Shown piece by piece: positions 1-7,156 of a DNA stretch of 19,612 nt. How positions within the stretch are numbered: position 1 is the first letter of the stretch; each line of letters starts with the position of its first letter. The notes beneath the pieces are model-generated. The model was not told the origin of the DNA. It searched no databases and saw nothing but the letters and a program-made list of their open reading frames with translations. The DNA lies in assembly GCA_963624975.1 (NCBI GenBank), contig CAVFRF010000086.1, forward strand, positions 1 to 19,612. The letters run 5' to 3'. Source of the DNA: CAVLCC01 sp963624975 (GTDB lineage Bacteria; Actinomycetota; Coriobacteriia; Coriobacteriales; CADBOM01). A program made the translations under genes and the position numbers.

Positions 1-934
1 GCATCTTGGGGTAGATCTCGGGGTTGCCCAGCTCGAGGTACTGCCAGATGGCATCGCGCAGCGCGAACTTGTCTTCGCGGTCCGACAGCATGCTGAACAC
101 CGACGAGATGGTCATCATCATGAGCAGATGGTTGAACATGTAGCCGCGCAGCTTGTCGTTGTGCACGTCCTGCTCGAGGTTGTACGCGTCGCTCATGATG
201 CGGGTGATGCGCAGCTGCTGCTCGATGCGCCCGATCATCACGTGCTCGTTGACCGACTGGTCCTCGCGCCCGATAAAGTACCTGTACAGGTCCACGTCGA
301 GGTAGAACAGCGTCTTCACATGGGGCAGCGGCACGTACACGAAGATGTTGTCCACATAGAACGTGTGCTCGGGCAGCACGATGTTGCAATCGTGCAGCAT
401 CTGCGTGCGATAGAACACCGAGTGCATGAGAATGTACTTGTCGATGGGGAACTTGCCGATCTGGTCCCATCCGAACACCTCGCCCATGGGCAGAAGGCGC
501 TCGTAGTTCACGACCTCCTGGCCGCGCTCCACGTTCTCGTACACGTAGTTGCAGAGCACCATGTCCACCGGTTCGGTGCGCTGCGCGAACGTGCGCAGCA
601 GCTCCAGCATGAGCTTGGCCGACTCCTTGTCCACCCAGTCGTCGGAGTCGATGACCTTGAAGTAAACGCCCGAGGCGTTGGCCAGCCCCTTGTTCACCGC
701 TCCGCCGTGTCCGGCGTTCTCCTGGTGCAGCGCCCGGATGATGCCGGGGTGCGCAGCCTCCCACTCGTCGGCCTTCTGCGCGGTGTTGTCCTTGGTGGAG
801 CCGTCGTCCACGATCAGGATCTCCACCTCGTCGAGGTGATCCTCGGAGCCGTCGAGCAGGCTCTGTATGCAGTGGTCCATGTACTCCGCCGAGTTGTAGC
901 AGGGTATGGCGTAGGTAAGAACCTTCTGACTCAA
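1..934 (-). CDS. Family 2 glycosyltransferase, 3' end outside the window
   Basis: This probably transfers a sugar from a nucleotide-sugar donor onto a growing cell-surface glycan at the cytoplasmic face of the membrane. About 311 codons are present, and the C-terminus is cut off by the window edge. Translated from the minus strand, the protein opens with a GT-A fold: the YAIPCYNSAEY strand, DDGS at residues 43-46 and a metal-binding DSDD at about 96-99 (VIDSDDWVD), followed by an EN-GHGGAVNKG stretch typical of GT2 enzymes. The best start is TTG at 934, because GGGAGG lies 6-7 bases upstream inside the end of glf and no ATG fits as well. It starts 4 bases after the glf stop, so the two are almost certainly co-transcribed and translationally coupled. 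The neighbour suggests it could use UDP-galactofuranose, but donor and acceptor cannot be read from the sequence. Confidence 0.88.
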   Translation of the reverse strand, partial: MSQKVLTYAIPCYNSAEYMDHCIQSLLDGSEDHLDEVEILIVDDGSTKDNTAQKADEWEAAHPGIIRALHQENAGHGGAVNKGLANASGVYFKVIDSDDWVDKESAKLMLELLRTFAQRTEPVDMVLCNYVYENVERGQEVVNYERLLPMGEVFGWDQIGKFPIDKYILMHSVFYRTQMLHDCNIVLPEHTFYVDNIFVYVPLPHVKTLFYLDVDLYRYFIGREDQSVNEHVMIGRIEQQLRITRIMSDAYNLEQDVHNDKLRGYMFNHLLMMMTISSVFSMLSDREDKFALRDAIWQYLELGNPEIYPKM

Positions 935-938
935 CGCT

Positions 939-2159
939 CTACCTCCCGCAAAGCTCGTCGGCCAGGTCGAGCGCACGCGACACGATGGCATCCATGTTGT
1001 AGTACTTGTACTCGGCAAGGCGGCCGATCAGGTGGAAGTCGTCGATGCCGTCGGCCAGGTCCTTGTACTGCTGGTAGTGAGCCTGGTTCTCGTCGCTGAT
1101 GATGGCGTAGTAGGGAATCTGCCCGTCCTTGGCCTCGTATGCGTGCGAGTACTCCTTCATGATGGTTGTGACCTCGAGGTCCTGCCCCGTCATGTAGGTG
1201 AACTCGGTGATGCGCGTGTAGTCCTCGCTCACCGTGTAGTTCACGGTGCCGCAGGGCTGCCAGTGCTTCTGCTGGTAGGTCTCGTACACGAAGTCCAGCG
1301 AGCGGTACGGCAGCCTTCCGAACCTGTTGGCGAACAGCTCGTCGATGGCGCCGGTGTACACGATGGTTCCCTTGTAGGGAGCACGCGCGCCGTCGTCGCC
1401 GTTCACGTTCACCACGGTCTTGCCCTCGCCCGCATCCACGAACTCTAGCGCATCGCGACCGTCGACGCCCAGGTAGATGTCGATGCCGGGATGGTCGAGC
1501 ATGTTCTCGAACATCTTGGTGTATCCGTCGAGGGGCATGCCCTGGTACTTGTCCTGGAAGTAGCGGTTGTCGCGCGAGATGAACACGGGCACGCGCGCCG
1601 TGACCGAGGGATCGACCTCCTCGGGGGTAAGCCCCCACTGCTTCTGCGTGTAGTAGAGGAACACGTTCTTGTACACGAAGTCGGCGATCTCGGAAAGCTC
1701 GGGGTCGTCCTTCTCGCGCAGCTCGATGATGGGCACCTTGCGCTCGTCGCCGAAGGTCGCGATGAGCTTGTCGATGTAGCTCTTGGCCTTGTCGGCGTCG
1801 AAGACCTTCTCGATGGAGTTCTTGTTGAAGGGCACCGGGATGTAGGTGCCGTTGAGGTTGGCCAGCACCTCGTGCTGGTAGTCGAGCCACTCGGTGAACC
1901 TCGAGAGGTACTCGTAGGCGCGTGCGTCGTTGGTGTGGAAGATGTGCGGGCCATACGCGTGAATCAGCACGCCCGCGTCGTCGAGCTTGTCGTATGCGTT
2001 GCCGCCGATGTGGTTGCGCGACTCGATAATCGCGACCTTCTTGCCGGCGCGCTCCGCCAGCTCGCGAGCCACGACTCCGCCCGCAAATCCAGCGCCGATC
2101 ACGATCGCATCGTATCCCTGAAGACTGGGCGCGGCACCGGCGTTTTCAATGATGTTCAT
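939..2159 (-). CDS. glf: UDP-galactopyranose mutase
   Basis: This flavoenzyme interconverts UDP-galactopyranose and UDP-galactofuranose, the donor for galactofuranose in cell-surface glycans, in the cytoplasm. The protein has 406 residues, close to the usual 370-400 plus a short N-terminal extension. It shows the FAD dinucleotide-binding motif GAGFAG at residues 22-27, then ESRNHIGGNAYD and GPHIFHTN, which are family signatures. Further matches are PVPFNKNSIEKVF, the YYTQKQWG segment and the C-terminal LIGRLAEYKYYNMDA segment that contacts FAD. The ATG at 2159 has an AAAGG about 10 bases upstream. It is the first gene of a pair with the glycosyltransferase at 1-934, so the pair probably makes and uses galactofuranose. 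No convincing promoter could be picked in the 132 bases upstream, which also hold a terminator for the preceding gene. Confidence 0.96.
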   Translation of the reverse strand: MNIIENAGAAPSLQGYDAIVIGAGFAGGVVARELAERAGKKVAIIESRNHIGGNAYDKLDDAGVLIHAYGPHIFHTNDARAYEYLSRFTEWLDYQHEVLANLNGTYIPVPFNKNSIEKVFDADKAKSYIDKLIATFGDERKVPIIELREKDDPELSEIADFVYKNVFLYYTQKQWGLTPEEVDPSVTARVPVFISRDNRYFQDKYQGMPLDGYTKMFENMLDHPGIDIYLGVDGRDALEFVDAGEGKTVVNVNGDDGARAPYKGTIVYTGAIDELFANRFGRLPYRSLDFVYETYQQKHWQPCGTVNYTVSEDYTRITEFTYMTGQDLEVTTIMKEYSHAYEAKDGQIPYYAIISDENQAHYQQYKDLADGIDDFHLIGRLAEYKYYNMDAIVSRALDLADELCGR

Positions 2160-2212
2160 CTAAAAAGCCTTTCGATGATGTGCAAAAATGCTTCTCGTAT
2201 CCAAGTGTGCCC

Positions 2213-2246
2213 AAAAAAGTCGCACATGCAAGAGTGTATCGCAACT
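2213..2246 (-). terminator. Probable intrinsic terminator after the Tat lipoprotein gene
   Basis: Read on the minus strand, AGTTGC (2246-2241) pairs with GCGACT (2223-2218) with one G-U. An inner ACA/TGT pair follows after a small bulge, and a run of six T lies at 2218-2213. It sits 45 bases past the stop of the lipoprotein gene and 54 bases before glf, so it should separate the two units. The stem is modest, hence medium confidence. Confidence 0.5.
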
Positions 2247-2291
2247 GAACAAGATAGCCACGACGAAGTCGGGCGGCAGTCAGAGTTGTAG

Positions 2292-3548
2292 CTACGAGAG
2301 CGAGTAGGTGCGCACCCTCACCACGCCGTCTCCGGAGCCGTCGCCTGTGGGCACCGACGTGTATGTGACGATACGCGAGGTCTCCCCGGTGGAAAGCAGG
2401 AAGTCGCCGTAGCTCTCGCAGCCCGCGTAGGTGGGGATGGCGAAGTAGGTCTGCGCCGACAAGTCGAGGCACACCACGCTCTTGCTGCTCTTGACGGCCA
2501 GGTACTTGCCGCACTTGGCGGGCGTGTCCATGGGAGTCCTGTTGAAGCGCATGTAGCGGCTGTCGTCGATCTTGGCGTATGTTCCGAAGTTGGCGATGCC
2601 CCCGCCGAAGCTGTAGGACTGCTCGATGCTGAACACGAACGACCCGTCTATATATATGGCATCGTAGGCGCGCATCGAGCTGGGCAGGATCTGCGCGGCC
2701 AGCACGTCGAACGTGTTGGCGTCAATCGCCGTCATCTGGTAGCGGGTGCTCTTGGTCTCGGCGCGGGGAACGATCGTGACCACGCCGGCAGATGCCTGCG
2801 GGTTGGTGATCATGCGGCCGCTCGACGTGTAGGCGATCTGCGGCGTGGTGTTGGAGAGGCTCGCGCACTTGAGGTACGAGTCGGAATCCTTGGCACCGCC
2901 GTCGGCAGTGGGCATCACGGTCCAGAAGGCGTTGTTGCCGCTCACGCACAGCATCGGCACGTCGAAGTCGGAGTCGCCCTCGTCGACCTTCACCGGGTCG
3001 CCGATGCTGGAAGCCGAGCGCACCGACGCGATGTAGATGCGCCAGCGGTCGTCGAACAGGTTGGCCTCGGCCCACACGATGATGTTGTCGTTGCACCTGG
3101 CATCGTAGATCACGAAGCCGTCGTCGTGGCTCACCGCTCGGTCGAGCACCGAGCTAAGCCCTCCGCCCGACACCGAAAGCAGGCCCATCTGGGTGAGCAC
3201 GTCGGTGGTGTCGCCGGGGTAGATCATCACCGCGATGTCGTCGCAGTCCATGCTGCCCACGCATCCCATTGGGAGGTCCTGCCCGGAAACCTCCGAGGCC
3301 ACCGTGGACATGTCGACCTCGGTGAAGTCCGACGAGTTGATCACCTGGTCTTCCGACACCTCGATTTCCTCGGGCACTATCTCGTCGGAAGAAACGTCGT
3401 CGCTGCCGCATCCGGAAAGGATGGCCGTGGCGCCCAGGATGGCGAGGGTCACCCCCGCGGTGCCCACCACGAATTCGCGGCGCGTTACCTGGCGCGGCCC
3501 GTCGCCCGTGCGCTCGTCGCCTTGAAGATTGTCGTTTGAATCCAGCAT
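2292..3548 (-). CDS. Tat-exported lipoprotein of unknown function
   Basis: I do not recognise the family. The 418-residue protein begins with a charged n-region containing TRREF (R23-R24), a twin-arginine motif. A hydrophobic segment follows (about 27-43), then the lipobox L44-S45-G46-C47. It should therefore leave the cytoplasm folded through the Tat system and be lipid-anchored on the outer face of the membrane at Cys47. After an acidic, Asp/Glu/Ser-rich linker (about 49-70), the rest is rich in short hydrophobic strands with many Gly, Asp and aromatic residues. This would suit a beta-propeller-like extracellular domain, but that is only an impression. I chose ATG at 3548 because the longer frame to 3668 adds a non-signal-like, Cys-rich stretch. 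The gene is divergent from the aldo-keto reductase gene across a region with two palindromes, so the two may share regulation. Confidence 0.8.
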   Translation of the reverse strand: MLDSNDNLQGDERTGDGPRQVTRREFVVGTAGVTLAILGATAILSGCGSDDVSSDEIVPEEIEVSEDQVINSSDFTEVDMSTVASEVSGQDLPMGCVGSMDCDDIAVMIYPGDTTDVLTQMGLLSVSGGGLSSVLDRAVSHDDGFVIYDARCNDNIIVWAEANLFDDRWRIYIASVRSASSIGDPVKVDEGDSDFDVPMLCVSGNNAFWTVMPTADGGAKDSDSYLKCASLSNTTPQIAYTSSGRMITNPQASAGVVTIVPRAETKSTRYQMTAIDANTFDVLAAQILPSSMRAYDAIYIDGSFVFSIEQSYSFGGGIANFGTYAKIDDSRYMRFNRTPMDTPAKCGKYLAVKSSKSVVCLDLSAQTYFAIPTYAGCESYGDFLLSTGETSRIVTYTSVPTGDGSGDGVVRVRTYSLS

Positions 3549-3674
3549 CCAGCCTGCTTTCGAAAACTCTGCTCTGCCACATTTTGCCACAACGGCGGCG
3601 GCAAGCAGGCAGCGTATCGCCCGGCTCCACAGCGGCGTCCGATTTGCACAGCCGCATAGCGAGAGCACGCCATC

Positions 3675-3702
3675 TATGTAGAAATTGCGAACGCGTTTGC
3701 AA
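3675..3702 (-). promoter_or_regulatory. Candidate promoter for the Tat lipoprotein gene
   Basis: On the minus strand TTGCAA (3702-3697) is followed after 16 bases by TACATA (3680-3675). This would start transcription near 3668 and give a leader of about 120 bases. The -35 element lies within the 20-base palindrome at 3684-3703, so a protein bound there would be expected to block it. The assignment is from motif matching only. Confidence 0.35.
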
Positions 3703-3703
3703 T
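3684..3703. promoter_or_regulatory. 20-base imperfect palindrome, candidate operator
   Basis: The left arm ATTGCGAACG and right arm CGTTTGCAAT are inverted copies with a single mismatched pair, giving consensus ATTGCRAACG and its complement. Size, symmetry and position between two divergent genes fit a dimeric helix-turn-helix repressor site, somewhat like LacI-family operators but with a GC rather than CG centre. It covers the predicted -35 of the lipoprotein gene and lies about 59 bases upstream of the expected start of aldo-keto reductase transcription. Confidence 0.5.
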
Positions 3704-3713
3704 CATCATGATT
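3701..3713. promoter_or_regulatory. 13-base perfect palindrome abutting the first
   Basis: AATCAT and ATGATT flank a central C as exact inverted copies. The element shares its first three bases with the end of the 20-base palindrome, so the two centres are about 13 bases apart, a little over one helical turn. It could be a second regulator site or a half of a composite operator; the sequence alone does not say which. Confidence 0.35.
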
Positions 3714-3740
3714 ACCTACTCAAGCACCGTATCTTTCACA

Positions 3741-3746
3741 TATAAT
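3741..3746 (+). promoter_or_regulatory. -10 box of the aldo-keto reductase gene
   Basis: A perfect TATAAT lies 44 bases before the ATG at 3790, giving a leader of roughly 37 bases. No recognisable TTGACA-like element lies 16-18 bases upstream (ACTCAA at the 17-base distance). A promoter with such a good -10 and no -35 often depends on an activator, and the palindromes at 3684-3713 are well placed for that. Confidence 0.55.
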
Positions 3747-3789
3747 TGGACGCACCAATGGAAAAGACTAGTACAGAGGAGGGCTGTTC

Positions 3790-4929
3790 ATGTCTTACCT
3801 GGGAGAAGACGTTCCCAAACTCGGATTCGGCCTGATGAGGCTGCCGCGCGTGGACGGCGACGCAAACAAGCCCATCGACATCGAGCAAACCAAGGAGATG
3901 GTAGACCTGTTCCTGAGCAGCGGGTTCTACTACTTCGACACCGCCTACGGCTATCCGGGATCGGAGGCGGCGATCAAAGAGGCGCTGGTGGAGAGGCATC
4001 CCCGCGAGTCCTACCTGCTGGCCACCAAGCTGCCGGCATGGGCAGGCGCCAAGACGGCCGAAGAGGCCCGGCAGATGTTCTACACTTCGCTCGAGCGCAC
4101 CGGCGCCGAGTACTTCGACTACTACCTGCTTCACAACATCGACCGCAACAGGGTCGAGTCGTTCGACAAGTTCCAGATCTGGGATTTCGCGCAAGAACTC
4201 AAGGAGAAGGGGCTGGTCAAGCACGTGGGCTTCAGCTTCCACGACCATCCTTCGGTGCTCGAAGACGTGCTGGGCAAGCATCCCGAGATGGAGTTCGTGC
4301 AGTTGCAGATCAACTACGCCGACTGGGACGACCCGGTGGTAGAGGCTCGCGGCAACCTCGAGGTGGCCGTCAACCACGACAAGCCCGTCATCATCATGGA
4401 GCCGCTGCGCGGCGGCAAGCTGTGCAATCTTCCGCCCGCTGCCGAGAAGACCTTCAAGAAGGCCGCGCCCGACAAGTCGATGGCCTCGTGGGGCCTGCGC
4501 TTCGCGATGGCGCTTCCCAACGTGATCACGGTGCTCTCGGGCATGAGCACGATCGAGCAGATGCGCAACAACATCGACATCGCGTCGACCGACTATACCG
4601 CAGGGTTTAGCGACAAGGAGAAGCAGGCCCTGTCCAAGGTGCAGAAGATTCTGGCCGACATCCCGCGCATCCCCTGCACCGACTGCCGCTATTGCACGAA
4701 GGACTGCCCGCAGAACATCCTGATCCCCGCTATCTTCGACGCATACAACCACTATCTGGTATACGAGGACCTCGATGGGGCCAAGCACTCGTTTGCGTTT
4801 GCAACCGGGCAAACCGGGGTTGGCAAGGCAAGCGATTGCGAGGAGTGCGGCCAGTGCGAGGGCGTGTGCCCGCAGTCGATCGAGATTATCGCGAAGCTCA
4901 AAGAGATAGCCGCCAAGCTGGAAGACTAG
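3790..4929 (+). CDS. Aldo-keto reductase with C-terminal two-[4Fe-4S] ferredoxin domain
   Basis: This is a predicted cytoplasmic oxidoreductase of the ferredoxin-type aldo-keto reductase family. The 379-residue protein has the (beta/alpha)8 barrel at residues 1-270 with the usual catalytic tetrad: D50 and Y55 (FDTAYGY), K81 (LATK) and H116 (LLHNID). A C-terminal domain follows with two cluster motifs of the form CxxCxxCxxxCP: C296, C299, C302, C306 and C350, C353, C356, C360. The clusters suggest electrons move between a nicotinamide or carbonyl substrate and a ferredoxin-like partner; the substrate is unknown. AGGAGG at 3777-3782 sits 7 bases before the ATG, a strong site. The gene appears to be a single-gene unit with its own TATAAT and a following hairpin at 4984-5017. 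The ferredoxin extension is common in strict anaerobes. Confidence 0.93.
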   Translation: MSYLGEDVPKLGFGLMRLPRVDGDANKPIDIEQTKEMVDLFLSSGFYYFDTAYGYPGSEAAIKEALVERHPRESYLLATKLPAWAGAKTAEEARQMFYTSLERTGAEYFDYYLLHNIDRNRVESFDKFQIWDFAQELKEKGLVKHVGFSFHDHPSVLEDVLGKHPEMEFVQLQINYADWDDPVVEARGNLEVAVNHDKPVIIMEPLRGGKLCNLPPAAEKTFKKAAPDKSMASWGLRFAMALPNVITVLSGMSTIEQMRNNIDIASTDYTAGFSDKEKQALSKVQKILADIPRIPCTDCRYCTKDCPQNILIPAIFDAYNHYLVYEDLDGAKHSFAFATGQTGVGKASDCEECGQCEGVCPQSIEIIAKLKEIAAKLED

Positions 4930-4983
4930 CAACGCGAGTGCCCAGCGGGCGAGCAATCGCCGAGCAGACAAGCATCAACGTCA

Positions 4984-5020
4984 GAGAAGGCGCCGACTCG
5001 AAAGCCGGCGCCTTCTCTTG
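4984..5020 (+). terminator. Strong hairpin terminator after the aldo-keto reductase gene
   Basis: A perfect 12-base stem (4984-4995 with 5006-5017; GAGAAGGCGCCG arm) encloses a 10-base loop and is followed by TTGTCTCC, a weak T-rich tail. It lies between converging genes and probably also blocks read-through from the LytTR gene on the other strand, where the tail is not T-rich. Confidence 0.7.
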
Positions 5021-5047
5021 TCTCCAATTCATGCAAGCAACCTCGCC

Positions 5048-5065
5048 GCCCGGCACACGCCGGGC
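5048..5065 (-). terminator. GC-rich hairpin after the LytTR regulator gene
   Basis: A perfect 7-base stem GCCCGGC/GCCGGGC with a four-base loop lies 13 bases past the LytTR stop codon. There is no T-run on the minus side, so it may act as a 3'-end stabiliser or a weak terminator backed up by the hairpin at 4984-5017. Confidence 0.4.
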
Positions 5066-5078
5066 AACCACGCGCCTA

Positions 5079-5792
5079 CTACAGACCCAGGGCCTTCTTG
5101 AGCGCCGACACGCGGCGACGCGACACGGGAATCTGCACGTCGGTGCCGGTGAGCGTGAGCAGGAGCGTGCCGCCGTTGACCGGGGTGACCTCCTCCACGC
5201 AGGCTAGGTTGACCAGGTAGCCCCTGTGCACCCTGAAGAACCCGTGCAGCTCGAGCTTGCTCTCCAGCTGGGCGAGCGACACGGTCGACAGATACCTCTC
5301 GGTGGCGGTGTGCAGGTACGAGTAGTCGTCCTTCGCCATGATGTAGAGGATCTTGTCGGTGGAGATGAGCAGCTTCTTGCCGCCCTTCTCCACGGGGATG
5401 CGCTCGGACGGGTTGTTCTTGTTGACCATCGAGACGTGCTTCTTGACCTTCTCGATAGCCTGGCGCAGCCTATCGGTCTCGACGGGCTTCATGAGGTAGT
5501 CCACCGCGTTGACCTCGAACGCCTTGACCGCATGCTCGCCGTATGCCGTCACGAACACCACCGCGGGAGGCCTCGAGATCTTGTTGAGGGCGTTGGCCAG
5601 CTGCAGGCCCGAAGCACCGGGCATGTTGATGTCGAGGAACATCACGTCGCAGCCGGAATCCTTGAGATTCTCGATGGCCTCTCGCACGCTGGCCGCCTCG
5701 GCAACCACCTCGACCTGACCGGTTTCCTTGAGCATAAAGTCGAGTTCCGACCTCGCCGGCGCTTCGTCGTCGACGATCATCGCTCTAATCAC
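5079..5792 (-). CDS. LytTR-family response regulator
   Basis: This is a DNA-binding response regulator, the cytoplasmic partner of the LytS-type kinase encoded just upstream. The 237-residue protein has a receiver domain (about 1-120) with acidic pocket D8-D9, phosphoacceptor D54 in FLDINMP, T82 and K102 (LMKPVE). A LytTR DNA-binding domain follows (about 130-235) with the typical ILYIMAKDDYSYLHT start and FFRVHRGYLVNL motif. I chose GTG at 5792 because AGGAGG lies 6 bases upstream. It overlaps the kinase stop as GTGA, indicating translational coupling; the ATG at 5780 has no such site. LytTR regulators usually bind direct repeats and control envelope, autolysin or carbon-uptake genes. The targets here are unknown, but the glycosyltransferase in the same operon hints at envelope control. 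Confidence 0.93.
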   Translation of the reverse strand: MIRAMIVDDEAPARSELDFMLKETGQVEVVAEAASVREAIENLKDSGCDVMFLDINMPGASGLQLANALNKISRPPAVVFVTAYGEHAVKAFEVNAVDYLMKPVETDRLRQAIEKVKKHVSMVNKNNPSERIPVEKGGKKLLISTDKILYIMAKDDYSYLHTATERYLSTVSLAQLESKLELHGFFRVHRGYLVNLACVEEVTPVNGGTLLLTLTGTDVQIPVSRRRVSALKKALGL

Positions 5793-7141
5793 AGTAGTCC
5801 TCCTTCTTCCACATCTTCCGGAACCAAATTGGCAACCGCACCGCCCAGCACCAGCTTCACTGTGGTGCCAACGTCGAGTTCCGACTCGATGCGAATCCCC
5901 GATTCGGCGCTGAAGCAACTTCTCAGTCTATCATCCACATTCTTGAGCGCAATACCGGCTCCCTTTGAATTGCCCTTGTTCACAGCCTTGTCGCGCTCGG
6001 TGGACTCCATGCCCACCCCGTCGTCGGCCACCGAGATCACCACATCGTTGGCTTCCGCCTTCACGTTGATGTCGATGTGCAGCGGCTCGCCGGTGGGACG
6101 CATGGCGTGCCCGACCGCGTTTTCAACTATCGGCTGGATGATGAACGCCGGCACCGCGAGCTTCTCGAGGCCCGGCTCCACGAAATGCGTGAGCTGGATC
6201 TGGTCTGCCCCGAATCTTGCGCGCTCAAACCCCAGGTACCTGAGCGTCTGTTGCAATTCTAGCTCAATGGTTATCAAATCCTGCGAGCTTTCCAGAGTCC
6301 TGCGGTAGAAGATGGCGAACTCCCTCAAGAGCACCCTGGCCTGCCTGGGGTCGGTGCGGATGAGCGACGCGATGGTGTTGATGGTGTTGAAGAGGAAGTG
6401 CGGGTTGATCTGCGCCTGCAGCGCCCGCAGCTCCATCTTGGTGGCAAGCTCGGTCTTGGCGTCCAGCTCGTGCAGCGCGAGCTGGGTGGAGAGCAGCACG
6501 GCGAAGCCCATGGCGATGGCCTGCTGCGTTTCGTCGATGGCCTTGTGCCCGGTGTAATACATGCGAAGCGAGCCCACCTGGTTGTCCTGGACCACCAGCG
6601 GGGTCTCGATGCACGCCTTGAACTCGGTGGGCATCTGCTCCTCGCCCGCGTCTTCCGAGCGGATCACGAAGCGCGCGCCGTACTCGAACCTCTTCCTTGC
6701 CCATGGGATGGGCACCGGGTCGCTGCTGGTGCGCCACACGTAGTCTTTGCCAGCATGGCCCAGCAGGCCGTCGTTGTCGTAGATGGCAACCGACGACGCC
6801 CCCGTTACCGGCAGCAGGATCTTGCACACGGCCATGGCGGAGTTCTCGCCCAGGCCCTCCTGCATGAAGTTGAGCGTGCGGCCTGCGAGGTCGAGCATGC
6901 TGCTGGTCTGGCTGGCGGTGAGCTTGTCGGGGCTCTTGGAGTACCTGCCGAACAGCACCGAGCTGATCACAAGGCCGATTGCGCCGGCAACCTCGAGCGG
7001 GGTGATGTTGAACGTGCACCCCGAGATGAGCATCGTCGTGCAGATCACCATGCAAAGCACCATGAACAGGGCGATTGTCCTGTAGAGCGCAGCAGCGTCG
7101 GCCTTGAGACTCTGCTTCTTGTTGTCGTGCATGGTTGTCAT
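5789..7141 (-). CDS. LytS-type sensor histidine kinase with GAF-like sensor
   Basis: This is a membrane sensor kinase of the LytS/YehU group (His_kinase family), the likely phosphodonor of the adjoining LytTR regulator. The 450-residue protein has two membrane helices (about 22-40 and 48-65) with almost no loop between them. A GAF-like cytoplasmic domain (about 80-225) follows, then the kinase core. This has the QINPHFLFNTINTI motif with phospho-accepting H248, the N-box IIQPIVENAVGHA with N341, ADDGVGM at 372-378, and GAGIALKNV at 394-402. The short extracellular part implies that the signal is sensed in or below the membrane, probably by the GAF-like domain rather than an outside ligand. 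The ATG at 7141 has GGAAAG 8 bases upstream. It starts 15 bases after the glycosyltransferase stop and its own stop overlaps the regulator start. Confidence 0.93.
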   Translation of the reverse strand: MTTMHDNKKQSLKADAAALYRTIALFMVLCMVICTTMLISGCTFNITPLEVAGAIGLVISSVLFGRYSKSPDKLTASQTSSMLDLAGRTLNFMQEGLGENSAMAVCKILLPVTGASSVAIYDNDGLLGHAGKDYVWRTSSDPVPIPWARKRFEYGARFVIRSEDAGEEQMPTEFKACIETPLVVQDNQVGSLRMYYTGHKAIDETQQAIAMGFAVLLSTQLALHELDAKTELATKMELRALQAQINPHFLFNTINTIASLIRTDPRQARVLLREFAIFYRRTLESSQDLITIELELQQTLRYLGFERARFGADQIQLTHFVEPGLEKLAVPAFIIQPIVENAVGHAMRPTGEPLHIDINVKAEANDVVISVADDGVGMESTERDKAVNKGNSKGAGIALKNVDDRLRSCFSAESGIRIESELDVGTTVKLVLGGAVANLVPEDVEEGGLL

Positions 7142-7156
7142 CTCGTAGTCTTTCCG

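Noticed and set aside
128..1099. Long plus-strand open frame opposite the left-end glycosyltransferase and glf
   Set aside because: It is a His/Val/Leu-rich shadow of GC-rich codons on the other strand; the minus-strand frames match known families motif by motif. The same holds for the long plus frame at 17328-19355 and the minus frame at 3736-4971.
3549..3668. Longer N-terminus of the Tat lipoprotein starting at 3668
   Set aside because: The extra 40 residues are Cys/Arg-rich and would bury the twin-arginine signal peptide in the middle of the protein.
5793..5918. Upstream extension of the LytTR regulator to ATG 5918
   Set aside because: The extension is basic and unlike any receiver domain; GTG 5792 has an excellent ribosome site and the overlap typical of coupled genes.
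7010..7030. LISGC in the LytS protein as a lipobox
   Set aside because: It lies at the end of the first membrane helix near residue 42, too far in and without a normal signal peptide; the protein is a two-helix membrane kinase.
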